Shown: positions 35,978-46,764 of the stretch, piece after piece | How positions within the stretch are numbered: the first letter of the stretch is position 1 | Layout of the letters: the number at the start of each line of letters is the position of its first letter | Source: Pogostemon cablin | Taxonomy: Eukaryota; Streptophyta; Magnoliopsida; Lamiales; Lamiaceae | DNA: 64,000 bases | Assembly (NCBI GenBank): GCA_023678885.1 | Contig: CM042955.1 | Span: 16,875,835-16,939,834 of the forward strand | Direction of reading: 5' to 3' | The notes under the pieces: generated by a model | The model's database searches: none | The model's input: the letters and a program-made list of their open reading frames with translations, nothing else | Told to the model about the DNA's origin: nothing | Position numbers and translations under genes: made by a program

Positions 35978-36558
35978 TTTTAAAATTATCATTTCTTTTT
36001 TATTATCATCTAAAAATATTACTACATCACATTATTCTTGAAAATCAATGAAATTAATCTAAGAATATTTTTTACTTACTATTATGCTACAATAAAAATA
36101 ACAATGTTTATTTAGTGACCGCGGAGTATATTCTTTATTAATTGTAATAAAATAAAATAAAATAAAAATTGTATGCATTGGGTATTGAATAATAAATCGA
36201 TATTTATATATTGTTTAATGAGAAATTATAATAACGCTATTCCATTATGTGAATTTGTCTAAAAGTATAGTATTCCATCCGTCTCACTTTTTATATATTT
36301 TTATAATTTATAAGTTTCAATAATTTTATTTATTTTCTATGCTTTATTCATTATTTTTCAATAATTTTATTAATTTTTTTCTCAAAATTATAAATTTATT
36401 CCTACTTCTATATTAAACAAAAATAACATTCCAGACAGTAAAAATATCCGAGTGAGTAGTGTAGAAATCAGAAGATCCAAATCCTTGACTCACCCACGCC
36501 GCTCAAATCCAAGGGCCACCAATTTCAGTCTCTGGCCGAAGCACAAACGAATGGATGT

Positions 36559-36566
36559 TTCTAGAA
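36559..36566. promoter_or_regulatory. Candidate heat-shock element upstream of Hsp70
   Basis: The octamer TTCTAGAA is a perfect pair of inverted heat-shock units (nTTCnnGAAn), about 210 bp before the Hsp70 ATG. A third unit is not clearly present. A role in heat induction is inference from position and family. Confidence 0.4.
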
Positions 36567-36774
36567 CCGTAGACGTGTTTCCACGCATTCCTCAGCCCCC
36601 ACCCACCCCTGCGATAAACCCCCCAACCCCTAACCTTAGGCCATTAGGCGGCTTTTCTTATCTCCTCCTCTTGTCCCCCATAATCGCCCCTCAACCCTCT
36701 CAAATTTTAGGGTTTCATTACTTGCCCTTCCATTCCTGATCAATCGGTTTCTATTTGCGACTCAGTTCACAAAA

Positions 36775-39700
36775 ATGGCGTCCTCAACAGCTCAAATTCA
36801 CGCTCTTGGTGCCTCTGTTCAATTCACCTCTACAAACCCTACCCGATATTTTCCCAATAAGACTGTGTTCCTTGGAGCCAAGATCAACAATACTGTGTCG
36901 TTTGGACTGAAGTTAAAAAGCAGGCATAGAAGCGGCCGTCGCGGCTCTAATTTCCGGGTTGTTGCGGAGAAGGTTGTGGGGATTGACCTGGGGACAACCA
37001 ATTCTGCGGTGGCGGCAATGGAGGGAGGGAAGCCTACCATCGTGACCAATGCGGAAGGGCAGCGAACGACACCGTCTGTGGTGGCTTATACTAAGAGCGG
37101 CGATAGGTTAGTGGGCCAGATTGCCAAGAGGCAGGCTGTGGTGAACCCTGAGAATACATTCTTCTCCGTCAAGAGGTTTATTGGGAGGAAGATGTCGGAG
37201 GTTGATGATGAGTCAAAGCAGGTTTCTTACACTGTGGTTAGGGATGAGAATGGGAATGTCAAGCTTGAGTGCCCCGCCATCGGAAAGCAGTTTGCAGCTG
37301 AGGAAATATCCGCTCAGGTCTATATTGTGTGACTAATTTCAATTTTTTGTTTCAGCCTTAAGATGTTCATTCGTTCTTTTATTATTTTTAATTCTTTTGA
37401 TTGAAAGGTGCACTCTGTATGCTCATGGGTTCTGCAGTAAATATATTGTTCTTGGTTTTAAGATAAATATTCCAACTCTCTTAATGTTTTGTTCTCATAG
37501 TTTGCATGTCGCATGTGCTGACCTTTGTAATTAGTAAAGTGATGACATCCTTATTCCTAGCGTGGCTACATGATTCTGCGGAAATAGTTATGCTAGGGGC
37601 TGACTGAGATAACGCATTTGATATGGATGAAGGTCATGCTATGCGTTGCAGCGTTGGCATGTATATTATTCTCATTATGGCTTTCAGAATTTTATGTTTG
37701 GGAAATTTATTAGCCCAATTATTTTTTCTCGCATGATTAAACCTTCAATCTAGATGTGATGGGTGACGTTTTTCCAATCCATTCTTTAAAAGTGTCATGC
37801 ACGTACATTAGTACATTGTGTTGCAAAAGAATGATAGCAATGTAGGGCATAGCACTAAGACTTCAAATTTCTTCTTTGATATAAAATTTTCAGCCCCTCA
37901 AATCTGGCTTCAATTGTTTGTCGTAGTATACCTCTTTTGGTTCACAAAGACTCATACTAGTTAAAATATGTGAAATGTTCTCTCATTTAATTGTTTCTTC
38001 TCACAATTTCTTCTGTGAACTGAAACTAGCTGTTCAATGATGAGTTGTTTCAAAGATTCTTTTGCTGCGCCTCATGTATTTTAATCTCACTGGTTTTAGG
38101 TTTTGAGGAAGCTTGTTGATGATGCATCAAAGTTTTTAAATGACAAGGTTACTAAAGCTGTGGTCACTGTTCCTGCATACTTTAATGATTCTCAGAGGAC
38201 TGCTACCAAGGACGCCGGTCGTATTGCTGGATTAGAGGTTCTTAGAATTATAAATGAACCCACTGCTGCTTCTTTGGCCTATGGTTTTGAAAAGAAAAGC
38301 AATGAGACTATTTTAGTTTTTGACCTCGGAGGTGGTACTTTTGATGTTTCAGGTATGATAAGTATCTTCTTTCTCTAATTCATTTTGACGTTGCCATGGA
38401 CGTGGCACTCCGAATGTTTTTGGTGATTTTATTTTTTAAAAATTCATTCCTTAGTTCCATGTGTATCTTGAGCATGTGTACTTTTCTAAGTCTCCTTCTA
38501 TGCAATATAAAGAGTATGTTGTGATTTTGGATTACTTGCTCGGTTGCCATGTATAGTTTCTTTTTAGGGCCTTTTGCTATTGTTTCACCCTCTTAAATGG
38601 TCACTTGAAGTCTTGATGCTGCTTCTTACAAATGCAGAGCTGCATCTTCCTTCCTAGACTTGTGACTTTTTTCTGTGAACTTGGTTTAAAGTTGGTATTC
38701 ATTAGAATACACGAAGCTATTATTTTTTTCTGCCTAGCCTTGACAGTTTTTGTTTTTTTACTCTGATTGTAGTTCTTGAGGTTGGTGATGGTGTGTTCGA
38801 GGTGCTCTCTACTTCTGGAGATACTCATCTTGGTGGTGATGACTTTGACAAGGTCCATTTTCCAGTTGCTATTCGTCGAATAAGATTTGCCTTGACCTTC
38901 CTTTTTTTACATATCTCTCACCAATATCTGTTTACAAATGCTGCTCCACTTTGTTGAACATGACATTTGTTGGCTTGTAAGTTGTAACAAAATTGGATAT
39001 TTTTTCAGTCACTCACAAATTCTTCCATTTCATTCAGAGAATTGTGGATTGGCTTGCTTCAAACTTCAAGAAAGATGAAGGGATAGATCTATTGAAGGAC
39101 AAACAAGCTCTTCAGCGTTTAACTGAGACTGCAGAGAAAGCTAAAATGGAGCTTTCATCATTGACTCAAACTAATATTAGGCATGTTTTAGTTTTACTAT
39201 ATCTGCAACCTTTTGCTCTTGTGCTTCTTACTAAACTGTCTCATTCTTTCTGCCAGTTTGCCTTTCATTACTGCCACTGCTGATGGTCCGAAGCACATTG
39301 AAACTACAATTACACGGGCTAAGTTTGAGGAACTGTGCTCAGACTTACTTGATAAGTGAGATTTGTGCATCTTCCTGAAGATTTGTTTCATGCTATTTTT
39401 ATGCATGTCCTATTTGTAGCTAACGGTATCCTTTCTCAGACTAAAAACACCTGTTCAAAATTCTTTGAGGGATGCAAAGCTCTCCTTCAGTGATTTGGAT
39501 GAGGTAATCCTGGTTGGTGGTTCCACACGTATTCCAGCTGTCCAGGAGCTCGTTAAGAAGTTGACTGGAAAAGACCCAAATGTTACTGTAAATCCTGATG
39601 AAGTTGTAGCCCTTGGAGCTGCTGTTCAGGTTATGGTCAATCCTTATAAAGATAATTTCTTTTTGTAACCAACTTGTCTGTCTTAACTTGTGTTGCTTAT

Positions 39701-40730
39701 TAAAATTGCTTAGGCTGGTGTTTTGGCTGGAGATGTCAGTGATATTGTTCTTCTGGATGTAACACCACTCTCTTTGGGATTGGAAACTCTTGGTGGTGTG
39801 ATGACAAAGATCATTCCCAGAAATACTACATTGCCCACTTCAAAATCAGAAGTGTTCTCAACAGCTGCTGATGGTCAGACCAGCGTTGAGATTAGTGTCC
39901 TTCAAGGTGAACGAGAGTTTGTCAGGGACAATAAATCTCTTGGCAGTTTCCGCCTGGATGGAATCCCACCTGCTCCTCGTGGTGTCCCACAAATTGAGGT
40001 CAAATTTGACATTGATGCAAATGGAATCCTCTCAGTCACTGCCATTGACAAGGGGACTGGGAAAAAGCAAGATATCACCATTACTGGTGCTAGCACATTG
40101 CCCAGTGATGAGGTAATTTTCTTCAGACACCTCAAATGAATAACGCTCTTTATAAACTGTATGCATGGTGAACTGAAGCCACTGTACGCAACCTAGTCGG
40201 ATTATCTTTAGCTTGAGTGAACGGAGTACTCGCTTTACATCTTGCAATCTGAATTGCCTTCACTCCTAGGCTAGGACTCTTATGACATTTAGGTTTATGC
40301 CTGTGCTAACTTTAAATCCATGTGAATGAAACTACAGGTGTCAAGAATGGTTAATGAAGCTGAAAGATTTGCAAAGGAAGACAAGGAGAAGAGAGACGCC
40401 ATAGATACTAAGAATCAGGCTGATTCAGTAGTTTATCAGACAGAGAAGCAGTTGAAGGAGTTAGGAGACAAAGTACCTGCTCCTGTGAAAGAAAAAGTCG
40501 AGGCCAAACTTGGCGAGCTCAAGGATGCCATCTCCGGTGGGTCAACTCAAGCAATGAAGGATGCTATGACTGCACTGAATCAGGAAGTTATGCAGCTCGG
40601 CCAATCACTCTACAACCAACCAAGTGGGGCCGGCCCTACACCAGGCGGTGGGGCTAGCTCTTCGGAATCATCAAACAAGGGACCTGAAGAAGGCGATGTC
40701 ATTGATGCGGATTTCACAGACAGCAAGTGA
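36775..40730 (+). CDS. Stromal 70 kDa heat shock protein, chloroplastic (DnaK-type)
   Basis: ATP-dependent chaperone of the plastid stroma, used in protein folding and import. Exons are 36775-37317, 38100-38352, 38773-38852, 39038-39180, 39257-39355, 39440-39629, 39714-40112 and 40338-40730, giving 2,100 nt and 699 residues, near the usual length of about 700-720. Residues 1 to about 62 are a Ser/Thr/Arg-rich transit peptide. The ATPase domain starts at VVGIDLGTTNSAVAA and shows ILVFDLGGGTFDVS and EVILVGGSTRIPAVQEL, the three Hsp70 signatures. The substrate domain follows the linker LLDVTPLSLGLETLG. The C-terminus is Gly/Ser-rich, ending EEGDVIDADFTDSK. All exon phases fit. Intron 4 has a GC donor (ATTAG|GCATGT). 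The gene converges on the PB1 gene at 41248. Confidence 0.97.
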
Positions 40731-41247
40731 GCATGAGGAATTCATTCCACCATTTTTGACATCCACTTACTCGTTTTCTTCGTGTATTTATGGAATAATT
40801 TTATTGGTATTGATCAACTGATGGATTTAAGGAAGCAGATGAAATCAGAGGTTTTTACGACAATTGTGAAAATAAATAGGTTTTGGGTTTTGTGATCTCA
40901 GGTGGGGTGGTGTGGTGTGTAAAGGGGAAATGGGCATAGTAAGGTAAAACATATACTCGGATATTATTCTGAAACTTTTAAGAATTTGTAATCTAGATTT
41001 TATTTGATATTTATTATATAGAAGTTGGAGCAATTACATTGTTGAATATATTGAAATTGCAAGATTGCAGATGAAAATACAGGAGGGAGGGCTGCTATCT
41101 TAATTATATACAGATGCAGCTAAGCCTCATCCCTCTAAAAAACAAACTGTAGAAACATTACATAAGATGAATTAAAAGGTAATCTATATACATGATGTTA
41201 TAGATGGGCCTTCTTCAGTCACGGATCACGGCAAAAGTTGCCTGCCT
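40731..41247. other. Convergent intergenic region between Hsp70 and PB1 genes
   Basis: About 515 bp between the two stop codons, holding both 3' UTRs. Poly(A)-type AATAAA-like words occur around 40785-40800 and 40870 on the plus strand. No other gene is seen. Confidence 0.5.
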
Positions 41248-42304
41248 CTAAATCATTCTCGTATCAGGATTTCCACTGCAAAGATCTTGGTGATGCATGG
41301 TGCATCTAGTATAGCATCCACTTCCTTGGCCAGTCAGCTGCCTCGAAGCATAAAAATACTGATCGGATGGCGCTGTCATTGCAGAGACAAGCCTAACTGG
41401 TGCAGCAGCAACACCCGAGTTGTGGTAATATTGAGGATGAAGAAACTGACCATAATGGGTGATAGTTTGCTGTGGGATACTGCTGATGGTGGGAGAAGTC
41501 CCACTGTCGTGTGGAGTCGTATCAGTGATGACAGATTCTGCTGTGCTGCTGTCCGGAGACGTGTAACCTGATGAGGGCCAAGAAGCAAGTTGGTTCGTGT
41601 TGATAGAATGGATGTAGCGTTGGTCTTTTGGGAGGTGTTGTACTTGGTTTTGGGTCATGATAACGTTGTTGGAAGGAAACAGGAAGGCTCGCATTCTAGG
41701 CCGGCCGTCCGTCTCATAATGCTCCATCTCATCCAGCATGTGGACCACATCTTCATCGGATTTTACAGACACCAAGGTGTCAAGCTCATCCGATACAAGC
41801 TGGTACTTGAGGACCATTTCTCCTTCAATCTGGTAAGTCAGCCTTTTCATGACTTCTGCAAAGTGCATTACCATTTAGTATTTATTATGTTGATTTGGAT
41901 AACTTTTCATTTTAGTAATGTACTTTTGTTATATCCCAACAGGCATCAAAACAATTAGATGATCCCTGAGGATTTTATAATGTGTGTGATTAAAAAATTA
42001 CAAATGATATGACCATATTGTTATCAGAATAAAATTATATCCTGCATTTATAAAAGCATGCACGTAAGATGATGAAACTATCTGCATTGATACACAGACT
42101 GCAATAAAAATGATGAAGAAAGGAAGAAATAATGTATGTACCATGGAAAGGTACGGGGTGTGGCAGAGAAATGACACGGGTGTGGCCGCCGACGTACTTG
42201 AGTTGGGCATCGGAGGGGCGGGGGAGAATCCTTCCGCCGTGGCTGCAGAGGAATTTATGGCGGTCCTTGGGCGAAGTAGCGGCGGCAGCATGGGTGGTGG
42301 GCAT
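41248..42304 (-). CDS. PB1-domain protein, plant type
   Basis: Two exons, 42142-42304 and 41248-41855, join in phase (CATG|gtacat ... ttgcag|AAGTC) to 256 residues. The PB1 domain spans about residues 14-110: KFLCSHGGRILPRPSDAQL, then LKYVGGHTRVISL, the joined FHEVMKRLTYQIEGEMVL, and LVSVKSDEDVVHMLDEME, which is the acidic OPCA-like loop. PB1 domains mediate front-to-back dimerisation, so it is probably an adaptor. The C-terminal half is Ser/Thr/Gln/Tyr-rich, predicted disordered, with no kinase or other catalytic domain. It matches the short plant PB1 proteins rather than the PB1-Raf-like kinases. The ATG at 42304 is preferred over one 34 bases upstream, which is out of frame. Confidence 0.9.
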
Positions 42305-44161
42305 TGCGTGGGAAGGGGGACACAGACTGCCTGCGCATTTCGCTTTGCCTTTCTTTTGCTCTTTTTTGGATTCTTTGCTATTTATAATATTTTTTTAAAA
42401 TTATTTTTAAATTATTTTTCGAGCGGAGAAGATGTGTTGAAAGTCAAACCCCAAACTTAGACTGAGTGAAACCATTCAAATACCTTTGAATCTTAAGGAG
42501 TGACTATTTGCACCCCAAAATTACTGAATGTATCCAAAAAATATTTAAATTGACATAATTACTTTTATTACGATTGTATCCTTTCTTTTTATTTATTTTA
42601 CAGTATGGATTTGTGAACGGTTTCACGCCTTTGCGTAAAATTTTGTAACAAAGTATGTAAGACTAGTTTCACTCTACTAATTAAAACGCTTATGAAATAG
42701 ATCAATTTAAAACATTAATCTACTTTATGGATTTAATTTTAATTGATATTTTACATTTATCCACACAATCATTTGTGACCAATGGCAAAACGGAAATATT
42801 TAGATTAGTTTTTAGATATCTACACAACGATAATTATATCCAATTGATATTGTAGTTTATGTTACTTAAATTGTGAATATAACCCCCTATTTATTTAATT
42901 TGGTAAAATTACACTTTAATTTTAATTAAAAATTATAATTTCTTTTTAACACATAAAACATATTTTAAACTTTATTTATTATTTAAAAATACTAGTATAA
43001 TATACGTTTTTAATCAGTTAAAATTAAATCCAGCCATAAGTTGCATTTGTTCTATTCTTAAAAAAATTAAATACATAATGATGTGGAAATGGAAAGAAAA
43101 ATAAAAATAGTGGCACCACATCACTCAAACTGCTTGCTAAAAAAATCTTCAAAAATCCATAAAATGAAGAGTGGAAAAACAAAAATAAAAACGTTAATGT
43201 TCTTAAACAACTGTAAATTGTTTTGAAGCTCTCGCCTTATCTCCTCCTGCAAAGCTTCTTACTCAAATTTACTTGAACCCATTGAAATGTCTGCTCTGAA
43301 ATTATAGATTGTTTTACTGTCTGCCAAGGAGAATTCACTCATGGCCATCCATCCTTGTTGACGCAAGGTAACTGATTGATTCGATAAAAGAGGTTGAATT
43401 TCTAACCAAAATTTGCACCCTTCTTGTTTGATGAAATGACTCGATGAAAACTTCACTTTTGTGAACGATTATAAGTAATGACATACTGGTGTCCAATGAC
43501 AAGGGAGTTCTCTGCTGAGTAGTTAAAAAACAAAATCAAAGAAAATCTCATTTCGTGGATTCCTGCAAACAATCGAATATTGCATCTTAAATCTTTGATA
43601 TATTATTATCTTGTTGCTCCTGACTTTTAAATGAATGTCTGTTTTTGTATTTATATATTGCTTACATTGACTAAGGATTATACTAATAAGCACAAGTGAA
43701 TGATTGACGGTCCTTTTTTTTTATACTTGCTGTGGAGATGTGTGATGACAATGATGAGACTTTCACCATGAATTTTAAACTACATCTGCTTGCAAGTTTA
43801 CCCCCCTTGATTTAGCATCTCTATCTTGTGTCAAGAAAGTTTTACTTTGGCTATTATCATCTTATTTCTGTTTTCATTTAACTACTGAAACTCCAAGGAG
43901 AACAACTGAATTCATTTTGTTTAGAATCTTATGGTGATAATTTAAATTAGCATGTTTCATGTGACAAATGAAATTAGAATTTACAAAAAAATTGAATGTT
44001 TAGTATTCTCGCTTTTGCACTATTCATCATTTAGATTTTAGAACACGTTTTATGTCTCTTTTGGGCAATTTACGAGATGAAAAGGTATGATCTTATTCTA
44101 CCATGATTATCTCTAACATAAATATTGTCCAACCAGGTTTGTGCAGATAAAATTAAGAGGA
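42305..44161. other. Intergenic region and probable PPR 5' leader
   Basis: The AT-rich part (42480-43190) shows no gene. At about 43220-43376 the plus strand is exon-like and ends in a good donor (GACGCAAG|GTAACTG). It could splice to the acceptor just before the PPR start (TTTGTGCAG, ending at about 44146). This would be a 5' UTR exon of the PPR gene. The minus-strand open frame at 43259-43456 is probably its shadow. Confidence 0.35.
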
Positions 44162-46240
44162 ATGGAGGCACTGAGCAGCTGCAACCTTACCCCTAAACCA
44201 CACCTGAAGGCTCCTTCCGATTTGCTCCACCTTTTCCATCATTGCCATTTAAAATCATATTACAAAAACAATGATCGCAAAGATAGCTCTTCCAAAATTA
44301 CAGCATCACCAACACCAGTCTTTCCTCTCACCACTCGAAGAAAGAAACCAAAAAAGTTTCGCGAAAAGAATGCTTTCCCAAACTCTATTCCTGTGCACAG
44401 CAAGAATCCCCATGTCATTTACAGAGAAATCCAGAAGTTTGCCAGACATAATAAGCTCGAAGAAGCACTTGCTATATTAGATTACTTGGACCATCGTGGG
44501 ATCCCTACCAATGCCACAACGTTTTCAGCCCTTATTTCTGCTTGCTTGAGAGTAAAATCCATCGAAGCAGCTAAACAAATACATGCACATATTAGAATAA
44601 ATGGCCTTGAGAATAACGAGTTTTTGCAAACAAAGCTAGTCCACATGTATGCAGGTTGCGGTTCCATTGTTGATGCAAAGAGGGTGTTTGAATCCATGAC
44701 TGTTTCTAGTGTGTATCCTTGGAATGCACTGCTTAGGGGTAATGTAGTGCTTGGACAACGCAATCATCGTGAAGTGTTGGGTTCGTTCCTGGAAATGAGG
44801 GCTTCAGGTGTTGAGTTGAATGTTTATAGCTTCTCATGTTTGATCAAAAGTTTGGCAGGGGCACGAGCTTTGCATCAAGGCTTGAAAACTCATGGGATCT
44901 TGATAAAGAATGGTCTATTGGGAAGCATTCTAGTTAAAACAGGTTTGATAGATATGTACTTCAAGTGTGGTAAGATCAAGTTGGCATGCAGGGTGTTTGA
45001 GGAAGTTGAGGAAAGGGATGTGGTGCTATGGGGAGCAATGATTGCAGGTTTTGCTCATAATAGGTTGCACAGAGAGGCATTGGAATACACAAGATGGATG
45101 GTAGAGTAGGGCATTGAAGTCAATTCTGTTATCTTGACTAGCCTTCTGCCAGTTATAGGAGAAATGTTTGCTCGAAAAACAGGACAGGAGGTTCATGCTT
45201 ATGTTATTAAGATAGAAGAGTTCGCCAAGCATTTATTTATTCAGTCTGCATTGGTTGATATGTATTGCAAGTGTGGAGATATGGTTTCAGGAAGAAAGGT
45301 ATTTTATGGATCAAAGGAGAGAAACACCATATCTTGGACAGCTCTTTTATCTGGTTATGTTGCAAATGAGAGGCTTGACCAAGCATTAAGGTGCATTATT
45401 TGGATGCAACAAGAAGGGTTCAAACCCGATCTTGTCACGATTGCCACAGTTCTTCCTGTTTGTGGAAAACTGAGGGCATTGAAGCAAGGGAAAGAAATTC
45501 ACTCTTATGCATTAAAGAATGGACTTCTGCCAAGCATATCAGTTGCAACTTCCCTAATGATGATGTACTCCAAATGCAACACTTTGGAATACTGCATACG
45601 AGTGTTTGACAAAATGGAGAAGAAGAATGTAATATCATGGACTGCCATGATTGATAGCTATATAGAATGTCAATGCCTACACGAAGCACTTGGTGTTTTT
45701 CGATCAATGCAATTGTCAGAGCATAGGCCAGACTCCGTTACTATGGCAAGGATATTGAGTGTTTGTCGACAGCTTAAAGTTGAAAAACTTGGGAAGGAGA
45801 TCCATGGACATGCTTTGAAGAAAGAAGCGATATCTATACCTTTTGTTTCAGCAGAAATTGTTAGAATGTACGGGAGCTGCAGAGAGATTGTTAAGGCGAA
45901 GAGGGCTTTTGACTGTGTTCCTGTAAAAGGATCAATGACGTCGACTGCCATTATTGAGGCTTATGGATGCAACAGTCGACATGAAGAAGCTATACATCTT
46001 TTCGAGCAGATGATGGTCGATGGTTTTTCTCCGAATGAACATACTTTTAAAGTGGTTCTACGTATTTGTGGGGAGATGGGATCTGCAGATGATGCTAAGA
46101 GGTTTTTTGCACTAATGACTCGAAGATACAAAATTAAAGCATCTGCAGAACATTACTCTCTCATCATCGACCTTCTCACTCATTTGGGTCGTACTGAAGA
46201 AGCTCAGAAATACATAAAACTGAGATCACTATCTGCCTAA
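44162..46240 (+). pseudogene. PPR protein, plastid-type, interrupted by an in-frame stop
   Basis: Pentatricopeptide repeat proteins bind organelle RNA. The frame from the ATG at 44162 to the TAA ending at 46240 is 693 codons without introns, close to the length I recall for Arabidopsis At1g71460 (about 690). It carries a TAG at codon 316 (45107-45109). Around it the text is EYTRWMVE-stop-GIEVNSVIL, where relatives have Glu-Glu, so one G-to-T change in a GAG codon explains it. PPR repeats run on both sides, for example TFSALISACLRVKSIEAAKQ, VDMYCKCGDMVSGRKVF and VISWTAMIDSYIECQCLHEA, with the alternating lengths of the PLS class. No DYW domain is present. The start has a basic, Ser-rich leader suited to a plastid transit peptide. 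It is either a recent pseudogene, a truncated allele or a sequencing error. Confidence 0.85.
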
Positions 46241-46764
46241 CCATCTAAGATCAACTCTATGATCTGATTACATGATGTAAAGACCGCATGACTTATCCAA
46301 ATTTAAGAAAAGTGCAAGGATTTTGTTACTTGTTAGGTTAAGATTTCTCAGGTAGGAATTGTCCAGTAGAACCTAAAATCTTCATGATGGCTGGAATCAC
46401 CCGGCACTACAGGGCATTCTCCCTCCCTCTCGGCTAGAAATTAGAAAACTTGGTCTCGATGGGCCAATTGCAAGTCTTTCTCATTACTTAAATCTCAGTT
46501 GCAGGCTTTCTTTTTGGAGCAAAATTAAATGAAACAGTGAAAGAAAATTAAATTCTAGTGTGAAGCTGAGATGGAAATATTATCAAATACTTGAAAAATC
46601 AAAGATAAACTCTTTAAATTCTTTCATATTTAATGTAATTAACCGTCTCTCAAAATGCTCTTAGGCTTTAAACTCTCCAATAGACAACTGCCAAAAAAAA
46701 TATATTGAAGCCAACAAAATTGGTCCTTGCATGCAAACAGAAATCAACATTATAGTAGCACTAA
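46241..46764. other. Convergent intergenic region between PPR and delta-COP
   Basis: About 520 bp holding both 3' ends. No RNA gene or mobile element is visible. Confidence 0.5.

Noticed and set aside
36452..36739. Plus-strand open frame just upstream of Hsp70
   Set aside because: It is C-rich leader sequence without conserved protein text and lies in the Hsp70 5' region, so it is a promoter or 5' UTR shadow.
36819..37049. Minus-strand frames inside Hsp70 exons (also 39902-40135 and 40032-40247)
   Set aside because: They are the complement of conserved Hsp70 codons and carry no independent motif.
45107..45109. Stop codon removed by RNA editing in the PPR gene
   Set aside because: Organelle-type editing does not act on nuclear transcripts in plants, and TAG to GAG is not a C/U exchange.
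45107..45109. Intron spanning the PPR stop
   Set aside because: Protein similarity continues without a gap on both sides of the codon, so no sequence is left over to be an intron.
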